Source: CAZRIP01 sp964600165 (GTDB lineage Bacteria > Elusimicrobiota > Elusimicrobia > UBA1565 > UBA9628). Taken from it: a DNA stretch of 18,558 nt. This document shows positions 1 to 7,062 of the stretch, one piece after another. The notes under the pieces were generated by a model. The model did no database searches. It saw only the letters and a list, made by a program, of their open reading frames with translations, and was not told the origin of the DNA. The position numbers and the translations under genes are program-made. Where the stretch lies: contig CAZRIP010000079.1 in assembly GCA_964600165.1 (NCBI GenBank), positions 1 to 18,558 of the forward strand, written 5' to 3'. Positions within the stretch are counted from its first letter, which is position 1. Every line of letters begins with the position of its first letter.

Positions 1-1348
1 GCTCGAGGCGCTTGTCGGTCCTGACGATGCCGACGTAGTTCCACATGAGCCGCCGGATCTCGTCCCAATTTTGCGCGATCACGACGGCCTCGTCCACCGG
101 CTCGGCCTTGCCGGGATTCCAGGCCGGGGCCTCGAAGGAGGGGAGCTTGACGCCTTTGGCGGCGCGGTCGGCCCGGATGCGCTGGAAGGCGCGGTCCGCG
201 AAGACGCAGCCCTCGAGCAGCGAGTTCGAGGCCAGCCGGTTGGCGCCGTGCAGGCCGGTGCAGGAAACCTCGCCCAAGGCGAAAAGCCCGGGGACGTCCG
301 TGCGGCCCCACTCGTCGGCGCGCACGCCGCCGCAGAAGAAATGCGCGGCCGGCACGACCGGGATGGGCTCGGCCGCCATGTCGATGCCGAGCGAACGCAG
401 CTTCTCGTAGATGTTGGGGAAGCGCGAGCGAAGGAAGCGCACGGTCTTGTGCGTCATGTCGAGATAGACGCAGGAGTCGCCCGTTTTTTTGAGCTCGGCG
501 TCGATCGCGCGCGCGACGACGTCGCGCGGCGCGAGCTCGCCCGCGGGGCTGTACTTGCGCATGAAGCGCTCGCCGGATTTCAGAAGAAGGCGGCCGCCCT
601 CGCCGCGCAGCGCTTCGGAAAGCAGGAACGACTTCTCCTTGGGATGAAAGAGGCACGTCGGATGGAACTGGACGAACTCCATGTTGGAGAGCGTCGCGCC
701 GGCGCGCAGGGCCATGGCCATGCCGTCGCCCGTCGCGATGTCGGGGTTGGTCGTGTAGATGTAGACCTTGCCGGCCCCGCCGGTGGCGAGGATCGTGGAG
801 TCGGCGCGGAAGGCTCGGATCGCGCTCGAGGCGCGGTCCATCGCGTAGGCGCCGCGGCAGCGTCCCTGGGGATCGAGGATCAGGTTCACGCCGATGTGAT
901 TCTCGAATATGGCGATGTTGGGATTCTTGCGGCAAGCGGCGAGCAGCGCGCGCTCGATCTCCCGGCCCGTGATGTCGCCGGCGTGCAGGATGCGCCGCTG
1001 CGAGTGCCCGGCCTCGAGCCCGAGATCGACCTTGTCGCGGTTGGCCGAGAAGCGCACGCCGATCTCCATGAGCTCGCGGATCGCCGCCGGAGCCTCTTGG
1101 ACGGTCAGGCGCACGATGCGCTCGTCGCAGAGCCCGGCGCCCGCCTGGAGCGTGTCCCGGACGTGGTCCTCGAAGCTGTCGGTGGCCGCGGTCACGGCCG
1201 CGATCCCGCCCTGGGCGTAGTTCGTGTTGGACTCGGCGGCTTCCTTTTTCGTGACCACGATGACCGTGCCGAGCGCGGAAAGCTTGCGCGCCGTCAGCAG
1301 CCCGGCGATGCCGCTGCCCAAGACCAGGAAATCCGCCCGTTGCTTCAT
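1..1348 (-). CDS. nadB: L-aspartate oxidase NadB (3' end cut by window edge)
   Basis: L-aspartate oxidase is a cytosolic FAD enzyme that oxidises L-aspartate to iminoaspartate, the first step of de novo NAD synthesis; NadA then uses the product. About 449 residues are visible. The N-terminus has the FAD-binding pattern VLGSGIAGLLTA. It is followed by SNTNYAQGGIAAV, then HAGDITGREIERAL, the FHPT segment in MEFVQFHPTCLF, the LLSEALRGEGG segment, and FFCGGVRADEWGRT followed by GANRLASNSLLEG, all typical of NadB. The helical C-terminal part lies beyond base 1; family members are usually about 510-540 residues. ATG at 1348 is preferred. An in-frame ATG at 1366 would add six residues but overlaps a putative -10 element. 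The gene diverges from the carbonic anhydrase-like gene with only 28 bp between starts. No nadA or nadC is in view. Succinate dehydrogenase flavoprotein is the nearest alternative, but these motifs favour NadB. Confidence 0.95.
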   Translation of the reverse strand, partial: MKQRADFLVLGSGIAGLLTARKLSALGTVIVVTKKEAAESNTNYAQGGIAAVTAATDSFEDHVRDTLQAGAGLCDERIVRLTVQEAPAAIRELMEIGVRFSANRDKVDLGLEAGHSQRRILHAGDITGREIERALLAACRKNPNIAIFENHIGVNLILDPQGRCRGAYAMDRASSAIRAFRADSTILATGGAGKVYIYTTNPDIATGDGMAMALRAGATLSNMEFVQFHPTCLFHPKEKSFLLSEALRGEGGRLLLKSGERFMRKYSPAGELAPRDVVARAIDAELKKTGDSCVYLDMTHKTVRFLRSRFPNIYEKLRSLGIDMAAEPIPVVPAAHFFCGGVRADEWGRTDVPGLFALGEVSCTGLHGANRLASNSLLEGCVFADRAFQRIRADRAAKGVKLPSFEAPAWNPGKAEPVDEAVVIAQNWDEIRRLMWNYVGIVRTDKRLE

Positions 1349-1361
1349 CAAGGTCAAGTTT

Positions 1362-1369
1362 ACCATAAT
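1362..1369. promoter_or_regulatory. Overlapping divergent -10 candidates between nadB and the carbonic anhydrase-like gene
   Basis: On the plus strand CATAAT at 1364-1369 matches the -10 consensus at five of six bases and ends seven bases before the ATG at 1377. On the minus strand TATGGT (1367-1362) lies 13 bases before the nadB ATG at 1348. The two hexamers share bases 1362-1369, so the two promoters may compete. Only a weak -35 candidate (TTGCTT, 1340-1345, 18-bp spacing) is visible for the plus direction and none for the minus direction. Confidence 0.4.
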
Positions 1370-1376
1370 CGCCCCA

Positions 1377-1898
1377 ATGGTCCGGACCTTCGGCGGCAAG
1401 ACCCCGCGGATCGACGCGTCGGCTTTCATCCACGACGCCGCGGAGATCGTCGGCGCCGTCCGGATCGGCCGGCAGGCCTCGATCTGGCCCCACGCCGTGC
1501 TGCGCGGCGACGTCGACCGCGTCGAGATCGGCGCGCGGTCGAACCTCCAGGACGGCGTCGTCGTCCACTGCCGCGAGGGACGGCCCGCGATCGTCGGCAA
1601 GGGCGTCACCGTCGGCCACGGCGCGATCATCCACGGCGCCCGCGTCGGCGACCGTTGCTTGATTGGGATGGGCGCCATCGTCATGGAGGCCGAGCTCGGC
1701 CGCGAGTGCATCGTCGCCGCCGGCGCGCTCGTCCCGGCCGGGTTCTCGGCTGCGCCGAGAACCTTGATAATCGGCATCCCGGCCAAGGCCGCGCGGCGGC
1801 TGACGGCGGCCGAGGTCGCCGGCCTCAAGAAAAGCGAGGATTCCTACGTCCGCCTCGCCGACCGGCATCGCCGGACGTCCCGCGCGGTCTTTCGATGA
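1377..1898 (+). CDS. Gamma-carbonic anhydrase-like left-handed beta-helix protein
   Basis: This 173-residue protein belongs to the gamma-carbonic anhydrase (YrdA/PaaY/CaiE-like) hexapeptide-repeat family: trimeric left-handed beta-helices that bind a metal between subunits. The three expected metal-ligand histidines are present, at H64 (VVVHC) and at H81 and H86 (VGHGAIIHG). The conserved RGDVDRVEIG and SNLQDG segments lie just before them. Repeats continue through IGMGAIVMEAELG and end at LVPAG near residue 125, and a short helical tail follows. Length is normal for the family. The ATG at 1377 is the first sensible start after the divergent promoter. The stop overlaps the ATG of the kinase gene (ATGA), so the two genes are probably co-translated. 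Whether it hydrates CO2 or is an inactive relative cannot be told; many family members have no measurable carbonic anhydrase activity. Confidence 0.88.
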   Translation: MVRTFGGKTPRIDASAFIHDAAEIVGAVRIGRQASIWPHAVLRGDVDRVEIGARSNLQDGVVVHCREGRPAIVGKGVTVGHGAIIHGARVGDRCLIGMGAIVMEAELGRECIVAAGALVPAGFSAAPRTLIIGIPAKAARRLTAAEVAGLKKSEDSYVRLADRHRRTSRAVFR

Positions 1899-2656
1899 GC
1901 TTTTGGGCCGGCTTCGCGGCCGGCGCGGCCTGCGCGGCCGCGGTCGCCGCGTGGCGCCGGGCTCGCTTCCGCGCCGAGCTCGGCCGATTCCTGTCGTTCG
2001 CCGCGCACGAGCTCAACACGCCGGCCACCGCGATCAACATGACGGTCCTCAACATCGCGGGCGGCGTCTTCGGCGAGGTGCCCAAGGACCAGCTCCAGTG
2101 GCTGGAGATGACGCGCGAGCAGCTAGGCCGGCTCAACGGCATGGTGGGCGAGCTGCGCGACTTCGTCCATCTCGAGCTCGGGCATGACCTCGCGGTGCGC
2201 CTCGAGGACGTCGAGCCCGCGGAGATCGTCGCGTCCGCCGCGCGCGCGGTCAAGGTGGGCACCGACCACGCGCGCATCGAGCTGACGACGGAGGTGCCGC
2301 CGGGCCTGCCGAAGGCGCGCGCCGACGCCGATCGCCTCGCGCGCTCGCTGACCACCCTCATCTTTCACGCGCGCAAGTTCCGCGCGACCGGTCCGATCCG
2401 CGTCTCGGCGCGCGTCAACGGCGGGATCGAGTTCGACGTGGAGTACGCCGGCCAGAAGCTTTCGCCGGCCGACGCCGCTCTCAGCCTCGAGCTGATGTTC
2501 CCGGCGCGCGCGCGGGAAACCCGCAGCATGACGGCCGCGGGCCTCGGGCTCGGGATCGTCCGGGAGCTCGCGCGGCGGCAGGGCGGCGACCTGGAGCTGA
2601 GCGTCTCGCCCGAAGGCCTTCAGACCTTGCGCCTGCGCGTCCCGGCCAAGGCGTGA
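1895..2656 (+). CDS. Small membrane-anchored histidine kinase homologue, probably catalytically degenerate
   Basis: This 253-residue protein has one N-terminal hydrophobic segment (about residues 3-20), then a HisKA-type H box with H38 in FAAHELNTP. A second dimerisation helix follows (about 66-95), then an HATPase_c-like region (about 140-250). There is no separate sensor domain. The ATP-binding site looks damaged. In the N box (RLARSLTTLIFHARKF, 147-162) the catalytic Asn position holds H158. The G1 box (usually DxGxG) reads YAGQK, with Y184 where the ATP-contacting Asp should be. The G2 box, GLGLGIVRELARRQGG (216-231), is intact. It overlaps the upstream gene by four bases, and the response regulator starts 24 bases after it. 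It may be a phosphatase, a scaffold or an acceptor of phosphate from another kinase, rather than an autophosphorylating kinase. Family membership is clear; the loss of activity is inferred. Confidence 0.85.
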   Translation: MSFWAGFAAGAACAAAVAAWRRARFRAELGRFLSFAAHELNTPATAINMTVLNIAGGVFGEVPKDQLQWLEMTREQLGRLNGMVGELRDFVHLELGHDLAVRLEDVEPAEIVASAARAVKVGTDHARIELTTEVPPGLPKARADADRLARSLTTLIFHARKFRATGPIRVSARVNGGIEFDVEYAGQKLSPADAALSLELMFPARARETRSMTAAGLGLGIVRELARRQGGDLELSVSPEGLQTLRLRVPAKA

Positions 2657-2679
2657 AATTGATAGGATAGCGCGACCGC

Positions 2680-3051
2680 ATGGCCAAGCGCGTTCTGATC
2701 GTCGAAGACGAGCCGATGGTGGCGGAAAACCTCCAGGCGCTGCTCGCCGCCAAGGGCTACGAGACCGAGCTCGCCGGCGACGGCTCCGAGGCGATCGCCA
2801 AGGCCCGGGCGGGCCAGCCGGACCTGATCTTGCTCGACATCATGCTGCCCAAGCTCGGCGGCTTCGACGTCTGCCGGATCCTCAAGGCCGATCCCGCGAC
2901 CAAGGCCATCAAGATCGTCATGGTGACCGGCCTCGGCCGCATGGGAGAGGTCGAGACCGCCTTCAAGAACGGCGCGGACGACTACTTGATCAAGCCGGTC
3001 GACACCGCGCGCCTGCTCAAAAAGCTCGAGAAGGTCCTCGCGACGCCCTGA
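2680..3051 (+). CDS. Single-domain response regulator (REC only)
   Basis: This 123-residue protein is a complete receiver domain with no output domain. The acidic pair is E9/D10 (VEDE), the phospho-acceptor is D53 (LILLDIMLP), the switch residue is T83 (MVTG) and the conserved lysine is K105 (LIKP). All the catalytic residues needed for phosphotransfer are therefore present, unlike in the kinase upstream. The gene begins 24 bases after the kinase stop codon, and the gap contains an AT-rich patch (GATAGGATAG, 2661-2670) that could be a weak -10 element. Lacking a DNA-binding domain, it must act through protein contacts or as a phosphorelay intermediate. Its stop codon overlaps the preferred CTG start of the next gene. 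Confidence 0.95.
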   Translation: MAKRVLIVEDEPMVAENLQALLAAKGYETELAGDGSEAIAKARAGQPDLILLDIMLPKLGGFDVCRILKADPATKAIKIVMVTGLGRMGEVETAFKNGADDYLIKPVDTARLLKKLEKVLATP

Positions 3052-3647
3052 GTAAGACCTTCCTCGCTGGCGCCGCTTTCCTTCTGCTCTGGCCCGAGGC
3101 GTTCCAATTCGCCGCCTCAAGGGCTCCGGAAGCGGCGGGCGCGCGCGGCCATTGCCGCGTGCTCGTGCTCGGCTCTCCGGGCAACCCGGACGGCTCGCCG
3201 GGGCCCATCGAGGAGTTCCGCGTGCGCGCGGGCGTAGAGGCTTATCGAAGATACGCTTGCGGCGCGATCATCCTCGCGGGAGGCAACCCGCACTCCGTGC
3301 TTCCCGAGGCCGTGACGATGGCGCGCGCGGCCGAGGCCGACGGCGTCGACGAGACGGCGCTCGCGCTCGACGCGCGGTCGAGGACGACCTGGGAGAACGT
3401 CAAGAACGCCCTGGCCGTCCTGCCTCAAGACGAGGAGCTCTTCATCGCCTCGGACGCCACGCACGCTTGGCGCGCGAAGACCTATCTGTGCGCCCAACGA
3501 CGCGATCTTTGCGGAAAGGCCCATCTCTACACGCGCTGGGAGCCGTCGTCGATCTTCTGGTACCGCTGGCGGGCATCCTATTACAACGTGTATTCCATCG
3601 CTCGCGACGGGCTCAAGCGCTCGATAACTGGTAAATTGGAATGGTGA
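3048..3647 (+). CDS. DUF218 / YdcF-SanA-like protein with N-terminal signal segment
   Basis: The core is a DUF218 (YdcF/SanA/ElyC) domain: VLVLGSPGNPDGSPGP, then RVRAGVEAYRR, AIILAGGNP, EAVTMARAA, LDARSRTTWENVKNAL and IASDATHAWRAK. In the family these elements form a Rossmann-like fold with conserved Gly, Glu and His residues. SanA and ElyC act in the cell envelope, but the chemistry is poorly known. Read only from ATG/GTG/TTG codons, the gene would start at GTG 3159 and be cytosolic. The same frame is open upstream and encodes SKTFLAGAAFLLLWPEAFQF, a good signal or anchor sequence, beginning at a CTG (3048) that overlaps the regulator's stop as CTGA. A GAGAAGG stretch lies at 3028-3034. The longer 199-residue form is preferred; the exact start is uncertain. 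The 3' end overlaps the next gene by seven bases. Confidence 0.8.
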   Translation: MSKTFLAGAAFLLLWPEAFQFAASRAPEAAGARGHCRVLVLGSPGNPDGSPGPIEEFRVRAGVEAYRRYACGAIILAGGNPHSVLPEAVTMARAAEADGVDETALALDARSRTTWENVKNALAVLPQDEELFIASDATHAWRAKTYLCAQRRDLCGKAHLYTRWEPSSIFWYRWRASYYNVYSIARDGLKRSITGKLEW

Positions 3648-5092
3648 AAATCGTCCGGCTCCTCGCCGCGGCGGCGCTCCTCGTGGCCGCCCCCGCGCGC
3701 GCCGCGTTCTACGCCGCCGCCGGAAAGGCCGACGTCACGCCCGACCTCGAGCACGAGTCGGCCTGGCTCGCCGGCTTCGGGGCGACGGGCCGCAAGGCGA
3801 CGGGCGTCCACGATCCGCTTTATGCCCGCGCGCTCGTCATGTCCGACGGCAAGAAGACCGTCGCGCTCGTCGCCGTGGACTGCATCGGCCTCTACCGCGA
3901 GGACGTCGAGCGCATGCGCCGCGCCGCCGGCTGGTCGGGCGACGATAAATATCTCTTCGTTTCCGCCACGCACGAGCACTCCGGGCCCGACACGCTGGGC
4001 CTGTGGGGCCGGTTCCCGGGAGTCTCGGGCGTCGACAAGCGCTATCACGACCGCTTGATCAAGGCCGTGGCGGACCTCGTCTCCGATCTTTCGAGCCGCA
4101 TGCAGGAGGCGACGCTGGCCGCCGCGCGGACCGACCTCGACGCGCACGGCCTCACGCGCGACCTGCGCGACCCGGTCGTCATCGATCCAGAGCTCGACGT
4201 CGTGCAGGTCCGGCCGAAGTCCGGCGGCAAGCCGATCGGCACGCTCGTGCGCTGGTCGAGCCACCCGGAGACCTCGCGCGCCGACGACACACTCCTGACG
4301 GCGGACTACCCGGGGCAGCTCTGCGCGCGCGTGGAGGACAAGACCGGCGGGGCCTGCGTCTTTCAAAACGGGATCATCGGGGGGCTCTTGGTCCCGGACA
4401 GCGACCACAGCTCCGAGAAGCAGTTCGACGAGGGCAAGCGCCTCGGCTTTACGGTCGCCGACGCCGCATTGAAGACCGTCGCCGGGGCGCCCGCGCAAGC
4501 GGCGCCCGAGGTGGCGTGGAAGTCCGAGCTCGTGCGATTGCCGGTCGAGAACTCGATCTATCTGGCTGTGCTCCCGAATCTCACCTTCGGGCATAAGATC
4601 TTCAGCCACGACGGCGCCCCGCTGCCGCGCTGGAAGGCGTTCTATCTCGCCGTGCGCCACCTGATCCTCTTCCCGCTGCCCGAGCGGCTGCGCCCGTGGG
4701 TGGAGACCGAGGTCTCGTACGTGAAGGTCGGCCCGGTCGAGTTCCTCGGCATTCCCGGCGAGCTGCTGCCGGAGCTCGCCATCGGCGGCTACGACGGGAA
4801 GTATCGCTTCGGCTTCCCGCTCGTCTCTCCGACCAACCCGAACCCGCCCAAGCTCGACCAAGCGCCGAAGGGACCGTATCTGCGCGAGAAGCTGCATAAC
4901 CGCGTGGCGATCCTCGTCGGCCTGGCCAACGACGAGCTCGGCTACATCATCCCGGCGTACGACTTCCAGACGACGCCGACGCGCACGATGACGCCGCACC
5001 CGCCGGGCACGCACTACGAGGAGACCAACTCGATCGGCCGCTCGGCGACCAAGATCATCCTCGGCGCTTTCGACGAGCTGCTGAAGAAATGA
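3641..5092 (+). CDS. Exported neutral/alkaline ceramidase-like metalloenzyme
   Basis: This 483-residue protein has a signal peptide (MVKIVRLLAAAALLVAAPARA, cleavage near residue 21-22) and matches the neutral/alkaline ceramidase N-terminal domain family. Neutral ceramidases are zinc amidases that split ceramide into sphingosine and fatty acid. Candidate zinc ligands line up with the family: H111 in SATHEHSGP, H208 in WSSHPET, E374 in GIPGEL and Y435 in LGYIIP. The early segments GKADVTPD and HDPLYARALV also fit. The segment that normally carries the nucleophilic serine (a NxGDxSPN-type motif) reads NGIIGGLLVPD (243-253) and has no serine at the expected place. The substrate may therefore differ from ceramide. 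The C-terminal domain of classic ceramidases is absent. The gene overlaps the YdcF-like gene and, through ATGA, the GH84 gene. Confidence 0.82.
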   Translation: MVKIVRLLAAAALLVAAPARAAFYAAAGKADVTPDLEHESAWLAGFGATGRKATGVHDPLYARALVMSDGKKTVALVAVDCIGLYREDVERMRRAAGWSGDDKYLFVSATHEHSGPDTLGLWGRFPGVSGVDKRYHDRLIKAVADLVSDLSSRMQEATLAAARTDLDAHGLTRDLRDPVVIDPELDVVQVRPKSGGKPIGTLVRWSSHPETSRADDTLLTADYPGQLCARVEDKTGGACVFQNGIIGGLLVPDSDHSSEKQFDEGKRLGFTVADAALKTVAGAPAQAAPEVAWKSELVRLPVENSIYLAVLPNLTFGHKIFSHDGAPLPRWKAFYLAVRHLILFPLPERLRPWVETEVSYVKVGPVEFLGIPGELLPELAIGGYDGKYRFGFPLVSPTNPNPPKLDQAPKGPYLREKLHNRVAILVGLANDELGYIIPAYDFQTTPTRTMTPHPPGTHYEETNSIGRSATKIILGAFDELLKK

Positions 5093-7062
5093 AAGCGGCG
5101 GCCGTCCTGGTCGCCGTTCTGTGCGTCAACGCGCGCGCGGCGCCTTTCAAATGGCGAGGAGTCCTCGAGGGCTACTTCGGCAAGCCTTGGACCTGGGAGC
5201 AGCGCGAGCGGCTCGTCGACTGGCTGCCCAAGCATCACTTCAACCTCTACGCGATCGGGCCCAAGGAAGACCCGGAGCTGCGCGCGCGCTGGCGCGAGCC
5301 ACTGAAGGAAGAGACGAAGACCCGGCTGCGCTCGCTCGCGGCGCGCGCCAAGCGGCGCGGCGTGACGCTCGCCTGGACGCTGTCGCCGGGCGCCGACGCG
5401 CGGCCCGGCGACGAGGGGGACGTCGCCGCCGCCGCGGACAAGCTTTCGTCGGTCTGCGCGCTCGGCGTCGAGCGCCTGACCCTCGCCTTCGACGACGCGC
5501 CGGCCGTGCGCGGCCAGGCCGCCTTCGCCAACGAGGTCTTGCGCCGCGTGCGCGCGCGCTGCCCCGGGGCCTGGCTGACTTTCGCGCCGGCGCAGTACTG
5601 GGGAGCCGCCGCGCCCTCGCCGTACCTCGACGAGCTCGCGCGCCAGCTCGATCCCTCTATCTCGGTGGCGTGGACGGGCCAAAGCGTGCTCAACCGCGCG
5701 ATCACGGCCGAGCAGGCGCGGCGATTCAAGGATTACATCAAGCACGACCTCGTGCTCTGCGACAACTATCCCGTGCAGGACCGCCTCGTCGATTCCGGCC
5801 GGCTCTTCCTCGGCCCGCTCACCGGCCGCGATCCCTCGCTCTCCGGCCTCAACGAAGCGTACCTCGCCAACGCGACGCCGCTGCTCGAGTCCTCGTTGAT
5901 TCCTCTCGCGACGGCCGGCGATTGGGCTTTCGATCCGGCCCGCTATGACGCGCGCGCGTCGTGGCGCCGCGCGCTCGACTCCGCCCGCGGCGGAGTCTCG
6001 CGGGACGCATTCGAGACGTTCGCGGGCCTTTGCGCTCGCTCGTGGCTCGACGATCTTCCGGGCAACGAGACCGACCGGCTCGAGCGCGTGGCCTCGCGAT
6101 ATTTCTTAACGGGCGACGCGAAGGTCCTGCGAGCCATGCTCGCCGAGCTCGAGGCGCTTCCTCGCGCGCTCTCGAGGCTGCCCGCTCCGCTCGCGCGCGA
6201 GCTGGCGCCGTGGATCGCGGCGGCGGGGGAGCAGGCGCGTCACGCCGCGGCGATCGTGGACCGACAAGAGCGTATCGATGTCCGGACCCGGGCGATCGTC
6301 GCCGACCAGGTGCTCGACCGGCTGATGAGCCGCGCCGCCTTCAATGATCCAGCGGGCGGCGAGCCGCTCGCGCGCGCGATCCGGCGCTACCGCGCGTCGG
6401 GGGAGGGCCGCGCTTCCGTGCGCGTCGGCCTCGAGCGCTTCTCCTCGCTCGCTCCCGGCGACGAGGAGCTCGAGCCTTGGACGTGGGTGCTCGGCCGCTA
6501 CGCCGAGTCCGCGCGCGACGGCCTGGACGGGCGGCCCTGGAGCGCCGCGCGGCTTTGGGCGCTGCGCTGGCGCGCGCGGGCGCGGCTTCTCCCGCTCCTG
6601 GTCTCGCGCCGGCTCCTTGAAACGTTCATCGTCTCGCGCGAGCTCGCCTGGGGGCTAACGGCGCGCGAGCCAAGGCTTCTCGGCCTCGAGCGCTTCTGGC
6701 TCGCCTGGACCCGGCTCTCGAGCCCTCGCTCGGAGGTAGGCCGGCTCAAGACGGCCTTGGAAGGAAACGCGCGCGCGGTGACCGAGGAGCTTTCACGGCT
6801 CGAGCGGCTCGACGCCGAGGCGAGCGCGCGGCCGAGCGCGCTCGAGGAAGCCCCTTGGCTCGACAAGATCGCGCAGTACGCCGACGCCGCGCGGGCCGCG
6901 CTTCAAGCGAAGCCGCCGGCGGACTGGGCGGCGCGGCGCGAGCGTCTGGCCTCCGGCAACGGCCTCGAGCTCGTCCTGGAGCTCAAGCTCGAGCTCGAAG
7001 CCCTGGCGCGCGGGGGAAAAGGCGAAGTGACGTTCCCGGCCGATCCGGCCGACGCGCTCTGA
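5089..7062 (+). CDS. Exported GH84-family beta-N-acetylglucosaminidase
   Basis: This 657-residue protein has a short signal peptide (about residues 1-18). It is followed by a glycoside hydrolase family 84 catalytic domain, the family of bacterial and eukaryotic O-GlcNAcases and clostridial hyaluronidase-type enzymes. GH84 enzymes remove terminal beta-linked N-acetylglucosamine by substrate-assisted catalysis with two adjacent aspartates, seen here as D135-D136 in LTLAFDDAP. Family segments around them include FKWRGVLEGYFGKPWTWEQR (20-39), FNLYAIGPKEDP, TLAWTLSPG, ITAEQARRFKDY, LCDNYPVQD and the domain-ending GDWAFDPARYDARASW. About 350 residues of Arg/Ala/Leu-rich helical sequence follow, with no further domain recognised. 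The start ATG overlaps the ceramidase-like stop codon. The stop codon abuts that of feoB, which points the other way. The substrate (mucin, glycolipid, glycoprotein or cell-wall sugar) cannot be told. Confidence 0.87.
   Translation: MKAAAVLVAVLCVNARAAPFKWRGVLEGYFGKPWTWEQRERLVDWLPKHHFNLYAIGPKEDPELRARWREPLKEETKTRLRSLAARAKRRGVTLAWTLSPGADARPGDEGDVAAAADKLSSVCALGVERLTLAFDDAPAVRGQAAFANEVLRRVRARCPGAWLTFAPAQYWGAAAPSPYLDELARQLDPSISVAWTGQSVLNRAITAEQARRFKDYIKHDLVLCDNYPVQDRLVDSGRLFLGPLTGRDPSLSGLNEAYLANATPLLESSLIPLATAGDWAFDPARYDARASWRRALDSARGGVSRDAFETFAGLCARSWLDDLPGNETDRLERVASRYFLTGDAKVLRAMLAELEALPRALSRLPAPLARELAPWIAAAGEQARHAAAIVDRQERIDVRTRAIVADQVLDRLMSRAAFNDPAGGEPLARAIRRYRASGEGRASVRVGLERFSSLAPGDEELEPWTWVLGRYAESARDGLDGRPWSAARLWALRWRARARLLPLLVSRRLLETFIVSRELAWGLTAREPRLLGLERFWLAWTRLSSPRSEVGRLKTALEGNARAVTEELSRLERLDAEASARPSALEEAPWLDKIAQYADAARAALQAKPPADWAARRERLASGNGLELVLELKLELEALARGGKGEVTFPADPADAL

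Noticed and set aside
71..2656. 861-codon open frame on the plus strand
   Set aside because: Its first 600 codons are antisense to nadB or out of frame with the carbonic anhydrase-like gene and have Arg/Ala/Gly-rich low-complexity composition. Only the last 253 codons (from 1895) are a real gene.
3581..5014. 477-codon minus-strand open frame opposite the ceramidase-like gene
   Set aside because: The sense strand encodes a signal peptide and family motifs; the antisense product is Arg-rich with no recognisable domain, as expected from high GC.
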